From: Eopsaltria australis
Taxonomy: Eukaryota; Chordata; Aves; Passeriformes; Petroicidae
NCBI GenBank assembly: GCA_034509425.1
Contig: JAVTVJ010000303.1
Location: 1,418,135 to 1,482,134, forward strand
DNA length: 64,000 nucleotides
Direction of reading: 5' to 3'
Each line of letters starts with the position of its first letter. Position 1 is the stretch's first letter. A model generated the notes under the pieces. The model saw only the letters and a list, made by a program, of their open reading frames with translations. It was not told where the DNA came from and did not search any database. The position numbers and the translations under genes were made by a program. Below are positions 15,201-26,442 of the stretch, one piece after another.

Positions 15201-18200
15201 AATTGACTGCTTGTATAACTTTGTGCCTTCAGCCTTGGGTCCCTTATTGAGCTCCGAATCAAAGTCTTTTCCTTACAATTTTCTTCCCTGGATACTTATG
15301 CATTAAGGCAGGTGTAAAAAAGCCTGACTAGAGATGGCTTGTCTGCTTCTCAGGCTGAAAGGCTGGGCGAGTATTTCTGTCAGGATGGGTTGTTCCTGAG
15401 AGCTGCCATAGCAGGTTCAGTTGTTCCCCAATGCTGCCTCCCTAAAGAATGAGTGTCTGGGCAACTGCCTCGCTCAGAGCGCTGCGAAGCCCTTTCTCTT
15501 GGTCGTGCTTACTCTGAGTCACTTGGGAGACTGTAAATCTTGGATTTTTCAGGAGAAGTTTGTGTGGTGTGCAGAGATATGAAATCATCTTTTCAATGTG
15601 GAAAGGCATACTTTGCTGAAACACATTTTTCCTTGGCTGTCTGAGGCTGTCGGAAGATAGGATACTTGGTCTTCAGTTGAAGTCTGAATCAAATTCTTGT
15701 TCACAATACAAAGTAAAAATACTGAACAATGAAGTTTATGCGATGTTCATACTTTAAATCCAGAGGGTAATATCAGACGCTTTTGTATTTGATCTATGTG
15801 GTTCCTCTGAGTATTTTTGCCATTTTATTGCATCTCCGTATCGAGGGAGTATTATTTATATGAGATAATCCTCATTTGGTTCCAGTTTATTAAATCAAAG
15901 GAATGTGTTAGGCAGTCAGTTCTTAAGAGGTCTGGAATCTGGACTGTAATTGAATCCATTCCTTCTCAGCTAATTTATGTAATCTGATGAGAAACAAGTG
16001 TAGTACAATTTGTTCAAAGAAAATGGAGAATGTTCACTTTATCAAGTCGTACCAAAAAAAGTTCTCTGAATGAAGCAGCGCAGCGAAAGGCAAGGCTTTG
16101 GTTCTCTCATCTGATCGGCCATACTTGGAGCGTCTCCCCTGGTGAAGGAGGATGGAGGGAGTGTCTTGCAGTGGAATCGTACTCTGTAGGTTTTTGTGTG
16201 CACTTCGTGGTTTATTGGCTTTCCGTGGCAGTGTGCTGTGTTGGTGATACTGAGAGCTGGGCAGCATTGTGTCCTCACGCTCAGCTTGTGACTGCAGCAT
16301 TTTCATTTATTCTTACTGTGCGCATGTTGTTTTCTAAACCAGAGCCAGGTAAGGAGCCATTCCACTGCAGCACCTGGCTCCTAGATTTTCCCCTGGACTA
16401 ATGATGTGAAGTCCCTCCTTTATCTCATCAGCCGTGAAACTTATTTACCTGGAGCACAGCATCAGGCTGGGCAGGGCTGCGCCCCGTCTGGGATAGGAGT
16501 GCATCAGGAGTCATGGGCACTAGGGAGCGGCATGTTGGGCATTGTTATCACAAGAACCATCCTATCTGCTCCTGCCCTTCTCCTCTAGCTCTGCTGCTGT
16601 GGTCTGCTCACTGCAAGTGGGCGAGCACTTGGCAGGCAGGCACTGACTGGGATTGGAATTCCCTCCGGTTGTATTCTCGGGTATATTCAGAGATACAATC
16701 TGGTAATCTGTAAGGACCTGTAGGCCAAGTCATGGCCAGCAACCCATTCCCAAGTGTGGGGCATAAGGCAACTTCTCCCTTCCCTGCTTTACCCCATGGA
16801 TTTAAGAGTAGTTGACAGAGGAGATCTGCTCTAACCCCACAAATCCAGGCCAGAGGGAGGGGGAAGGAGGCGTGGGCACTGGGAGCTGAACCAAACTTCA
16901 GCTGTGCTCCAGCTATGCCTCTGGAGCACAAAGGCAGCAGTGACCCCATGCAGGAGAGAGGGGTGGTAACCCTGGAGTCCAGCCCAAAGCCTCTGGAAGG
17001 AATGGGATTCTCAGTGGGTGCCTGTCAGGTATTTGGTGACAGCAGGTAGAGGTTGGAGCAGGACACGTGTGACAGACAGCACATGCCTGGTGACAGCTGT
17101 CACTGTGATCTACCAGCTTCCTGGGCACAGGATCTGCAGGGGGTTTAGATGAGAAAAGACTGTTGGTTATGGAGTTTCTCTTTTGTTATCAGCTGACGTT
17201 TCTTTGCAAACATAACAGGAGTGTTTGCTTGTGCTGAAAAATCCACAACTTCCTCCAGAAGCCCTGGTGGTGTGTTCACTGCAGCCATCTCTGGAAGGGG
17301 ACCCGCCATGGCAACTCGCTCTGGGCTGTCTCCCTGGGTCCCAGCCATCACAGCAGCTTGGTGTGCCGCTGTCTGGCTGTCCTGGCTACCTCAAGGGAAG
17401 TCAGCAGTGTTGAATGTTTGCGAGTCCTTGGCTCAGTGGTGCCCATCAGGTGCTGTGAATACAGACTATGACTTAGGTCCAAACTTCATTTCTGGAAAAG
17501 GTCAAAACATCCTGAGTTTCCAAAATGTGAACTCTCCAGTCCTGGAGAGGATTACCCAGCCTCCAGCCCCTAATTTGCAGGGATTACCATATTGCTCATA
17601 ATATTGCAGTGTGAAAGAATTCAAGATTGAGGAAAAAATGCCCATCTTCAACATCCCAGATTTTTATGGACTTTACTGTGACTGATAAATTGCACAGGAT
17701 CTCTTAGGTAAGAGCTACAACAGTGTGAGGAGGGCAATGCTTTGTTTTACAGTTCATAAAAGGTAGATGTGGTTTTTTCCTGTTGTTTGGCATCATACTT
17801 AATGTTTATAAAACCACTTGACCCTTTGGTTGCACCTGAGTTCTGGATTGGCTGACCAAGATACTCACAGTACCAGGCCAGTCACTGTTGAGAGTTTGGG
17901 GAAATGGATGGCAAAGGGGTGAAACTTGGGAGCCTGATGAGAACAAAGCCAGGGAAGGCTGGTGTTGCTCCCGGCCTGTGGCTGGAGCCTTATGGGGAAA
18001 AATATCTTCGCAACGTTTATCTGTGACTCAGAGTCTTTCCCTTGCATAGTGGTGGTCCCCATGTATGAGACTTGATGTCTGCACTCATGGATAACATGCC
18101 CTGACTTTTGAAGATTTCCAGTACCTGCACTGTAGTTCCTGTCAGTATTCATGGCTCTGTGAGTCATCCCTCAGTCTCCTGATCATGCATGTTGCTGTCT

Positions 18201-21200
18201 CTCATTTGGCATTCAGGATTTTTGTCCTAGTCTTCACATATTTTGGAGGTGAAGCCAGGCCTCTGTGCTGATGTGAGGACTTGCCATGCAGGAGTCCAGG
18301 GGATAATCCCTAGGAATGCAAGGCCACGGGGAGCAAGTGTTGGATAGATGCATGGGGAGGAAGTAGACTACATTCGGACTTAATGTTTGCATGCGTGAGA
18401 AGTAAAAACCATTGCTGCCTGCTCTGTAAATGTTTAATTTGGATATGTATGGTTCCACATCTGGCTTGTCTTTAAATACAGCAAACACTACTTTTCACTT
18501 TTAATTTCTCTCTTTTTTACAATTTCAACTTCAATCTCAGGTGGATTTTTTACAGCTTTGGAGAAGATAACCATATATATTTGCAATAGGGAAATGGAAA
18601 CTGCAAATTACTAAAATTTTAGAGGAGAAAGGATTGTGACTTAGTGAAAATGCTATCCTGCCCTCCCTGTATTGTCTCTAGAAAGAACAGAACGGAAGGA
18701 AAAAATAACTCAGAAAACAGAAATTTGCCAAGTGGTTGTCTGGAATGTGATTTGGGCTGAAGCTTCTGTGTGCAGTTTGGGGATCAGGAATGATTCACTG
18801 CTCCTTACATGTGAAGACAGCTGTCATGATGCGCAGACAGATGCAGAAGGCAGTGGGACCTAAACACAGTAGCTCCTTCTCCTCTTGTCGATTTCCTGAA
18901 AATAGACGCAAGTGTTTGCAGTACTTCCCCATGTGTTCGCTCATTTCGGGGCAGCTCTGCAGGCCACAGGGTCGCATCCGGGGATTAGTTGTGCTATGTA
19001 TTTAAAATTTATGTTAGCTGACTGAGCGTGTGGGGTGTGGAGGGCAGTGGCAGTGTGGAGCCCAGCATGGCACATTGCCCACCGAGGACAGTGACCACTC
19101 AGCGCCGCACACCCCGGGCACGTCTGCTCTGGCTCGGCACACACAGCTCTGGATTGTGGGATGGTGGCTGGTCTGGGCATTATCTGTTAGTCACAGACAC
19201 AAAAGGGGTATTTTTAATGGGGCTGCAGCGTCCCGTAATTCTATGAGTATAGTCGGGACAGTCTGTGCTGGGGGTTTGCTGTCTGGGCATCAGCCAGAGG
19301 CCTGTGCACTGCTCCCAGGGCTGCTCTTGTGATTGCTGCCATGCACAGGTGTCTGAGGAACCACTTTCCCTCTGAGTTCCACCAGGAAATAGCTGTGGCT
19401 GAAGGTGGCATGTCCAGATTTTTTAGTGGATGGTTGAATGGCAAAACTAGTACTTTCTTCAGCTGCCAGCTGTATCCTAGCAAAAACAATGGCAAACTCC
19501 TTGAGCACGACGCCAGTCAGTGCTGGTGTCACTCGTGGTGCCAGAGGCCGCAGGTACAGGTGATGTTGTGCCAGGTGAGGTGAGGGTTTCTCTGGAGAGC
19601 CACCTCTTGCCATCAGCAGAACTGCTGCCTAACGCTTGGCAGGGCATCCCCGTCCTCCAAAAGAGAGCCTGTGCCCCTGCCTGCACTCAGAAGGCCACAG
19701 GCTGTTTTTTGGGGATAAATTTGCAGGAAACAGAACTGATAGAGAGGGGTGGGATCTGCTTTAACTTTTTGTAAAAACTTCCCCTAAAGCTTCCAAATCT
19801 GTTATTTGGAGAAGACCTGGCATCTTTAAAATTCTAAGGGGTGGGAGGAGCAGGAAGAGGCAGAGAACATCCCCTGATGAGCTCAGGGTTGGTCTGCGAT
19901 TACTGGCTTTTGTGGCTGCATTTTCCAAGCTGCTGTCTAAGCTATGTCAGTAATTAAAGATCCAGTGAAGGACGGATATGAAACTGCATTTCCCACATCC
20001 TTTGTGAGGTCTGAGCAATCAGGGTCGTGAAATAAACATTTGGCTGAAAAATTCCTCAGTACCCCAAGCTGAATCTACTCATCTCCTGTGCTGTAGCAGA
20101 GGCCTGCAACTAATTTGATTGCATACAAAACAGTATTTCAGTTAAAAGTTCTTGTTCAATATTGCCGTGTTTTCCCTTATTTTGGATTATTGATCTTTTC
20201 TCCTGTGTGATGCCAGTTAATTGTCCTTTGTATGGAAATGTCTTGTGATTAATAATTTCATTGCTCATCCTTAGATCTCTTTAGTTAAAAGGAAGTATTT
20301 TTTAAAAAATCATCTGTGTCTTACAGGATGTTCTTTTCTGGTTGCACTGCTCATGGCAAAGATGCATCATCAGCACCAGTTAGTGTAGTGGCAGTCGTGA
20401 TCAGTTTGTTTCCACAGTCTTGGAAGGGCACCATGCTTGATAAAAGCTGAGCACACCACCTGTGCTTCTTCTCCACACGCAGCATCTGAAAGCCTTAAAT
20501 CTGACTGATCATCGCTGACTTGGGCAATGAACGTCATTGGAGACAAAATGTGAGCTGTGGTATCTGCAATGAAGGAATGGTAGTCAGGACTAATTCACAG
20601 GATTGCTGGCTGCTCAGGAAACCCATCTGCTTCCTTGCTTACCTGTGTTTGCATGCGAGCTGCCCTCCTGGTGTCATGTCCCTTCGGACATCCCAAGTGA
20701 AAGACCCCTGAGCGTTACTGAAAATGGAAACTCCCAAGTTACGTCCTATAATCCTTTGCCAATACTAACTGGAGGAAGCTCTGGCCTCTGCCCTAACTGG
20801 AAATCTGTCCCCAAACTGATCTGGCTTGCATTCTAAAGCAAAGGTTGATTTTCTTAGACAAACAGGACAGTGCATAAAAACGTAACTTAGTGGCCTTCCA
20901 CTCCATTTCCCTGAAACATCACTGCGTGTTGTTCCCAAGATCTTGTCACTGTTCAGCTCTGATCAGACGCAAGTGAAGTGGACGTGCAAAACACAGGGTA
21001 ATCAAGAGAGAAGCGTTCCAAGGACTGATAACCACATGAAAGCTTCCTGTGTATATTCTTAGGCCCTGTGGCGTTTTAGCAGAAACAAATGCAAACTGTC
21101 CAGCCCAAAACTACTTCTTGCCGAAATCATAAGGTGCATGGAAGTGTCTCAGTTTTTTTCTGAAAGGAGATTCTGATATTGTTGCTGATTGTGACATTTA

Positions 21201-22282
21201 CTGCAGGTACAGGGTTTGCATGCTGCCGTAAGGGAACTGATTTTGAGTACTGATAGGCAAGTGGATCCCTGGAAATCTAGATTTTGTATCAGCGGGGAGA
21301 GTTGTGACTGTTTTTCCAGCATATCTGGACTGTGTGCATCAGTTAAGGTCTGCAGGTTGTATTTACAACTGTATATGTTTTCAATTATTTTCTATTTCTT
21401 CAGCATCCCACCAAAATCATAATTTTCTTCTTTTTATGTGGAGTCTGGATCTTTGGTCTTTCAACAACATTGGGATCTGTTGTTGTGGTGGTTGTTTTGG
21501 ATCATAGAGTGAAGCTGGAAAGTAGCATGGGATTGGTGCTGAAGAGCTTCATTCTACTGAGCCACCAGCACCATTCACAGCAGAGTTGTTATAATTTAGT
21601 AGAAAATGTTTGGTCATTAGATGTTCTCCTTTTCACCATCTGTGAAAGAGGCAGTTGGGGAAACTGTACCCTTAACTCTGTTTCCCCATATACAGAAATC
21701 AGATTACAGATGACTAAAACCTTTGGGCAGCTCTCTGCGAGGCAGGCAGGGACAAGCAGTGCAGGCCAAGCCACAGTTCCCACCGCAAGGAAAACAAAAA
21801 CACAGGTGCTGAACAGGCTGCGGCCACGCAGATGAGCTGTGTGTACAGAACATGGCTTTGCACAGAAGGGGAACATCATTCTTGTTGTTCGGTTGTTGTT
21901 CGCTCAAGGCATGTTTTATTTCAGCTCGCCTCCAGGCAGAGCTCTTACAGGTCCTGCAGCAGAAGTTCTCTGTGATGAGAGAAACATGATACCGGGGCCC
22001 AAGAGAAGAAATTCTGCTGGAAGGCCCCTCCAGGGGGAAGGCTGCTGCTGGCCACCTGAGCATACACGCAGCCCAGCTGACGAACCTCAAAAAGCCAGCA
22101 CAGGGGATTCAGGGAATGGCCGCACACAAGGGGGTTTGCTCTGGGGTTCCCACCTCGGCCTGCCTTGTGAAAGGCTGTTTTCTGTGTGCGTCTCTCAGGC
22201 TGTGAGCGGGACAAGGCAAGGAGCACGTGCCGCCTTGTTTACAAAAATGAGAGAGGTGGTATGCTGCATTGCAATCCATGAA

Positions 22283-22369
22283 GCGTGGTTCCAAGCATTG
22301 CTGGATCCGTAGCATGGTTCCAAGCATGGCTTATCAGGACGCACGGTTCCAAGCACTGCTGGATGAACT
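22283..22369. repeat. 29-bp minisatellite, three copies
   Basis: Three consecutive 29-bp units start at 22283, 22312 and 22341. Each contains GGTTCCAAGCA near its start. The units differ by several substitutions, so the array is not recent. No gene or transposon is attached to it. Confidence 0.85.
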
Positions 22370-25300
22370 GCTGCTCAGTGTTCCCATTTGTACCTGGTGT
22401 ACCTGGAAAGTGTGTGTGTCAGGGATGCAGGGAAGGGATACAGACCAGGGTATGGTGGTCCCGCAGAGCAGACAGACCCCAGAGAGAAGAGGCAAGGTCC
22501 CTGAATGTGGGACAGTGCACCTCAACCATGGATTGGGGGTCTGGTGAGAGTGGGGGTGACCTTGCAGGGCTGGGGATGCACTGCTGGGGCAGGGATGGTG
22601 TCACTAACCCAAAGACTTGGTGTCAGGAGCCCTACCATAGCAGAGCACACAGAAGCCCATCTGAGACAGTCAGATGTGCAGAGGACTGGTGCAAGGCAGC
22701 TGAGGTGGAGCTGCAGCGGGGAATTCTCTAGATGACAGCCAGGAGAGCTGGATGCGGGAGCTGCAGCAGCAGAGGTTACTGTGCTCAGTGAACTCTGCAG
22801 CGGCTGAGAGCCAGGCAAATAGCAGCACGAGTGTGGGGTTAGCCCTCACATGGTGAACAGATTTTGCTAATATCACTTTGTTATGCAAATATGTAACTAT
22901 TTCATTTCCCCCAGAAGGAGTATTTGTGGTTTCCTCTTCCCTGGGACTTCCGAGTGCTTGTGTGAAGCGGACAAATAACTGCGAAGTTACTGGGTTGTGC
23001 ACTCTGTAGCAAGCTCTGAAAAAGTGAAAACCTTGACATTTTGGTGGAGGTCTTCAATAGCACTTTTGAAGGGGCTGCTGGATGGTGGTGAGGCTGGCCC
23101 TGACAATGGCACAGGACTTGCTCACCATTTAAACAAACTTAATTTGGATTGAAGCCTGCTGTGTGCCCGGGGCTAAGGAACTAAAAGGCCAGGTAACTGC
23201 ACAGACTGGAGACTGTGGTGATCAGGCTGGAGCTGCTCAGGCCCGATAGGGCCTGGAATTGTGCTGTCTGTAGCTGGAGGGGAGGATATGTGTGGATGAC
23301 TGGTTTGCAGAACTTCTGTACAAGAAGCAGAAAAGGAATAGCAGAGAAGCACTGTTCCTTTAGAGGTCAAGTGTGAGAGTTTGTCAGCTGTGGAGAGGAG
23401 CTCCCGACGTGCTTTGGTTTGGTTTGGTTGGTATGCTCACAAGGCTCTGGCATTTAAAAATCTCACAGACTGCAGAATAGCTTTAAACTTGGGAAGGTGC
23501 AGAACTCCATGTAATGAGTGTCCCGATATGTCACAGGGACAATCCATAAAGCGAGGGATTTTTGAAACCCAGTGTGTACCTGCATAACATGCTCAGACTG
23601 AGGTGGCTGTTTGAAAAGGGGGATTTGGAGAAGGCTCCTAATGCCCTGAGAAGTCACTTTTTCCTTTCTGTTTCACATCCAGTGTCCTCTCTCCTTGCTG
23701 GCTGTAACAGGATTGTGATTGTATAGGGCTAACTTTGTATTTTTGACACTTAGCTGCAACCAAATAGTGGGGTGAGGTTCTGGGAGCCGAATTTGGATTT
23801 TATTTTGCATAAATAGGGCTTTCTGCTAACACTTAAAAGATTTTAAATAAAAGGTCAGACATAGGATGCTTGAGCTTGACCTTCCCCGTTGGACTTAAAG
23901 CAGTTCTTGTCTAACCCCTCTTTGCTTGAGAATGGTGTTAGAGATACACAGTGTCTCTGAGGGTTTATTTTATTTTTTTTAAACTCAGGTAGTTCTCGAT
24001 TTACAGTGGCCCGATCTCAAGAGTCAGGAAGCTGCTCAGAGGATGTGTTGGAGATTTGCAAAAAATCATATTCTTTCAGGAAATCACTTGGCACTGTAGG
24101 TATAGGACAGGATTCAGTTATGCCAGTTTTTATTTAAAGACTTGTGGTGTGTTGATGCTTGGGGTTTCTTTTTTTTTTTTTTTTTTTTTTTAATGTTGCT
24201 TCTTTCAACAGTAGGAAAAAACATGACTGAAATGGAAATGGTAATTTCCAGTTGCATGAAGATTCTTCTTTGGGATTGACAGTTCTGCCATGGATATAAG
24301 CCAGGGACTGCTGCTTGTGCTGAATTTTTTAGCCATCAGTTACAATAATTTTGTTTTCTTTCTGCATGGATCTGCATTGGTTTTATTACTTGTGTCCAAA
24401 AAAAGCAGTCACACCTTAATATTTTAATTATGAACTTATTAATTATGTTCATTTGTATTGTTAGCTTTTATATTGCACTAACTTTCATTTCTTCCCTGGA
24501 GAAAAGTACAGGTAATGGTACTACTTGCATCGATACTGATGTGGTGTGTGCTTCCACATCTATGGATAGTTTTTGCAGATGCTTATGGCAGCTTCGGTGC
24601 CTCAGCACTGTTTGGAGATGTGTCACTGTCAGGGGTTGTACTGAGCCCTCAAATGTAGGAGCATATAAAAATCATTACTCTGCTGTTGAGAATCTTCCCT
24701 TTCCTCCCTACCTGCTGGTGGGCACTTGCCTCTTGAAGTTGCAGATGGGCTTACTATAACTGCATAACAGTACTTGCTACCGATCCTAATTTCAGTGTAA
24801 TTCGAGAGGCAATACATAATGTGTCCTAGTGTTCTGTTCAGAGCTGGATAATGATACACTTGCTGCGGCCCGTGGAAAATCCGAATGCCCTCTGCTGAAA
24901 ATCCTGCGTGCTGAGCTCCATGCGCTGATCTGCAGACCGATCTTACTGTCTCCCTTCTTCAGGTTAGAAACCAAGCTGATCTTGGGAACCAGCACATTTA
25001 TAAACTGTGACATTGCAGCAAGGCTCCTCTTCCGCCTGCCGTGTGTTCCCTGCCCGATGTACAGATGAGACCCCCTTTGTGTTGCAAAGCAGATTTTAAG
25101 GGACAGTGTCGTATATGCTGGGCTGTTGTGGGATGCTGCGGCACTGGCAAGAGAGGTGATACATTTCTGTCCTTTTGGTGCTGAAAGGCCGTAAATGCGG
25201 GAGGCACATGGAATTGTCGCAGTCGAGCAAGGAACACCTTGCCGTACCCTGCTATAGAGGAGGAATCATCCCGTGCAGGATTCCTGTGAGTGCACGTCTC

Positions 25301-25559
25301 TTGCCACGGGCTCCAGGCTGCTGAGGGCACGTCTGCCAGTCCCGGCCGTCCTGTAGGAAGCCGAGGGTCACTGAGCGGGGCTGGTACTCAGGAGAGGTGG
25401 GCAGAACTCCAGCACAACCCGGTGAGCATCGCTTCCACCTCCCCGCGGTGGACTGTGCTCAGCTCCCAGCCAAGCCTTGAGACGTTCCAGGGGAGAAGGG
25501 TGAGTGCGCTGCGACTCGTGATTTTTTTTTTTTTTTTTATAATGCGATCACGTTATTGT
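22370..25559. other. Non-coding flank immediately upstream of BMP3 island
   Basis: No gene is seen. A pure T run lies at about 24171-24192 and another at about 25521-25538, at the edge of the CpG island. CpG frequency rises from about 25.0 kb towards the BMP3 promoter. Distal regulatory elements could be present but cannot be recognised by eye. Confidence 0.5.
24171..24192. repeat. poly(T) run
   Basis: An uninterrupted run of about 22 T is followed by AATG. It could be an old retroposed poly(A) tail on the minus strand, but no attached element is recognised. Confidence 0.8.
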
Positions 25560-25927
25560 ACGGTCTTCGGGAGGAGCTGGGTGGAGGCGGGCGGAAGACC
25601 ATCCTCCGCCTCGATCGCCGTCCGCCCAGGGGGATGGAGTTTGCAGAGCATCTCCTCCCTCTGTCCCGCCACTGCGCTCCCCTGGGGTGGCGGCTCCCCA
25701 CACTTCGCCCCCGCTGCAGCGAGGGCGGGCGAGGCGATCGCCGCGCTTCCCCCCCGTCTGTACACGGCGCGGGGCCGCCCCGGCCGCCGAGCGGGAGCGG
25801 CGAACGAGCGCCGGCCGTGCCGGGAGCAGCACCGCCACCTCTGCCCCGGCAACAACCTGCGCGGCTGGGAATAAAACCCCTCTCTCCCTGCCGGGACGGG
25901 AGGGCGGTCCAGACAGCAGAGCTTTCC

Positions 25928-26000
25928 GCTTTTTTCCCTTTTTTTTTCCCCTTTTTTTTTTCTTTTCCCCTTTTTTTGTTCCTCCTTTTTCCCTTCCCCA
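25928..26000 (+). promoter_or_regulatory. Long polypyrimidine tract in BMP3 leader/promoter
   Basis: About 70 nt of almost pure C and T on the + strand form blocks of T8-T10 alternating with CCCC. The tract sits 110-180 nt upstream of the BMP3 ATG, so it is either 5'UTR or core promoter. Such tracts can bind PTB-type proteins if transcribed, or form triplex DNA. Both roles are inference here. Confidence 0.5.
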
Positions 26001-26111
26001 GAAGGAGGACGCCCCGTGCGCACTTTCCGCGCAGCCCCGGGCTCTCCTAGCCCGAGTGCTCCCGGCCGCGCCGAAGGGGCCCGGGCGCTGCCGCCGGGAC
26101 GGGGCGGCGGG

Positions 26112-26442
26112 ATGGCGGCGTCGGCCCGCTGGGTGTTGTGCCTGTGCCTGGGATGGGGCTGCCTGTGCCTGGCCCTGGGGGACGCGCTGCGGCCGCGTCG
26201 GGTCGGGCTGCGGCGCCGGGCTGCGCCTGGGGCCGTGCGGGGCGGCCGTGCCCGGGCGGCCGCAGGTGACGACGGCCCGGGGCAGCGGCGGCCCGGACGG
26301 CCGCCGGCGGCGGAGGACAGAGTGGCGGAGCACATGCTGCGGCTCTACGAGCAGTACCGCGGCAGCCAGGACCCGCCGACACCTCCAGGACCCTGGCTCC
26401 GCCGGGGCAACACGGTGCGCAGCTTCCGCCCGCTGCCCGCAG
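26112..26442 (+). CDS. BMP3: BMP3 exon 1: signal peptide and start of prodomain
   Basis: This is the first coding exon of bone morphogenetic protein 3, a secreted TGF-beta-superfamily ligand that signals weakly and antagonises other BMPs in bone and cartilage. The ATG at 26112 has a good context (GGG before, G at +4). It opens a hydrophobic signal peptide (about residues 1-23, ending near LALG). An arginine-rich, low-complexity stretch follows (about 24-70), then the conserved AEHMLRLYEQY and GNTVRSFRPL segments typical of the BMP3 prodomain. The exon ends at a consensus donor (AG|GTGAGT) in phase 1 after 110 complete codons. The reading frame extends upstream without another ATG, so 26112 is the natural start. 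GDF10 is the closest paralogue but is excluded by the later exons. Confidence 0.95.

Larger units (their letters stand above)
3407..22282. other. Non-coding flank upstream of BMP3
   Basis: No coding exon, RNA gene or dated transposon could be supported in this long block. Local features are an imperfect GTTT run (about 5530-5556), a polypyrimidine tract (about 9900-9955), and a 22-bp duplication starting CTGGGAACTGA at 9214 and 9236. GC-richer patches near 4270-4560, 8240-8640 and 19030-19180 lack the CpG density of a promoter island. Frames up to 186 codons (for example 5425-5985) have no protein-like features and are treated as chance. Confidence 0.55.
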
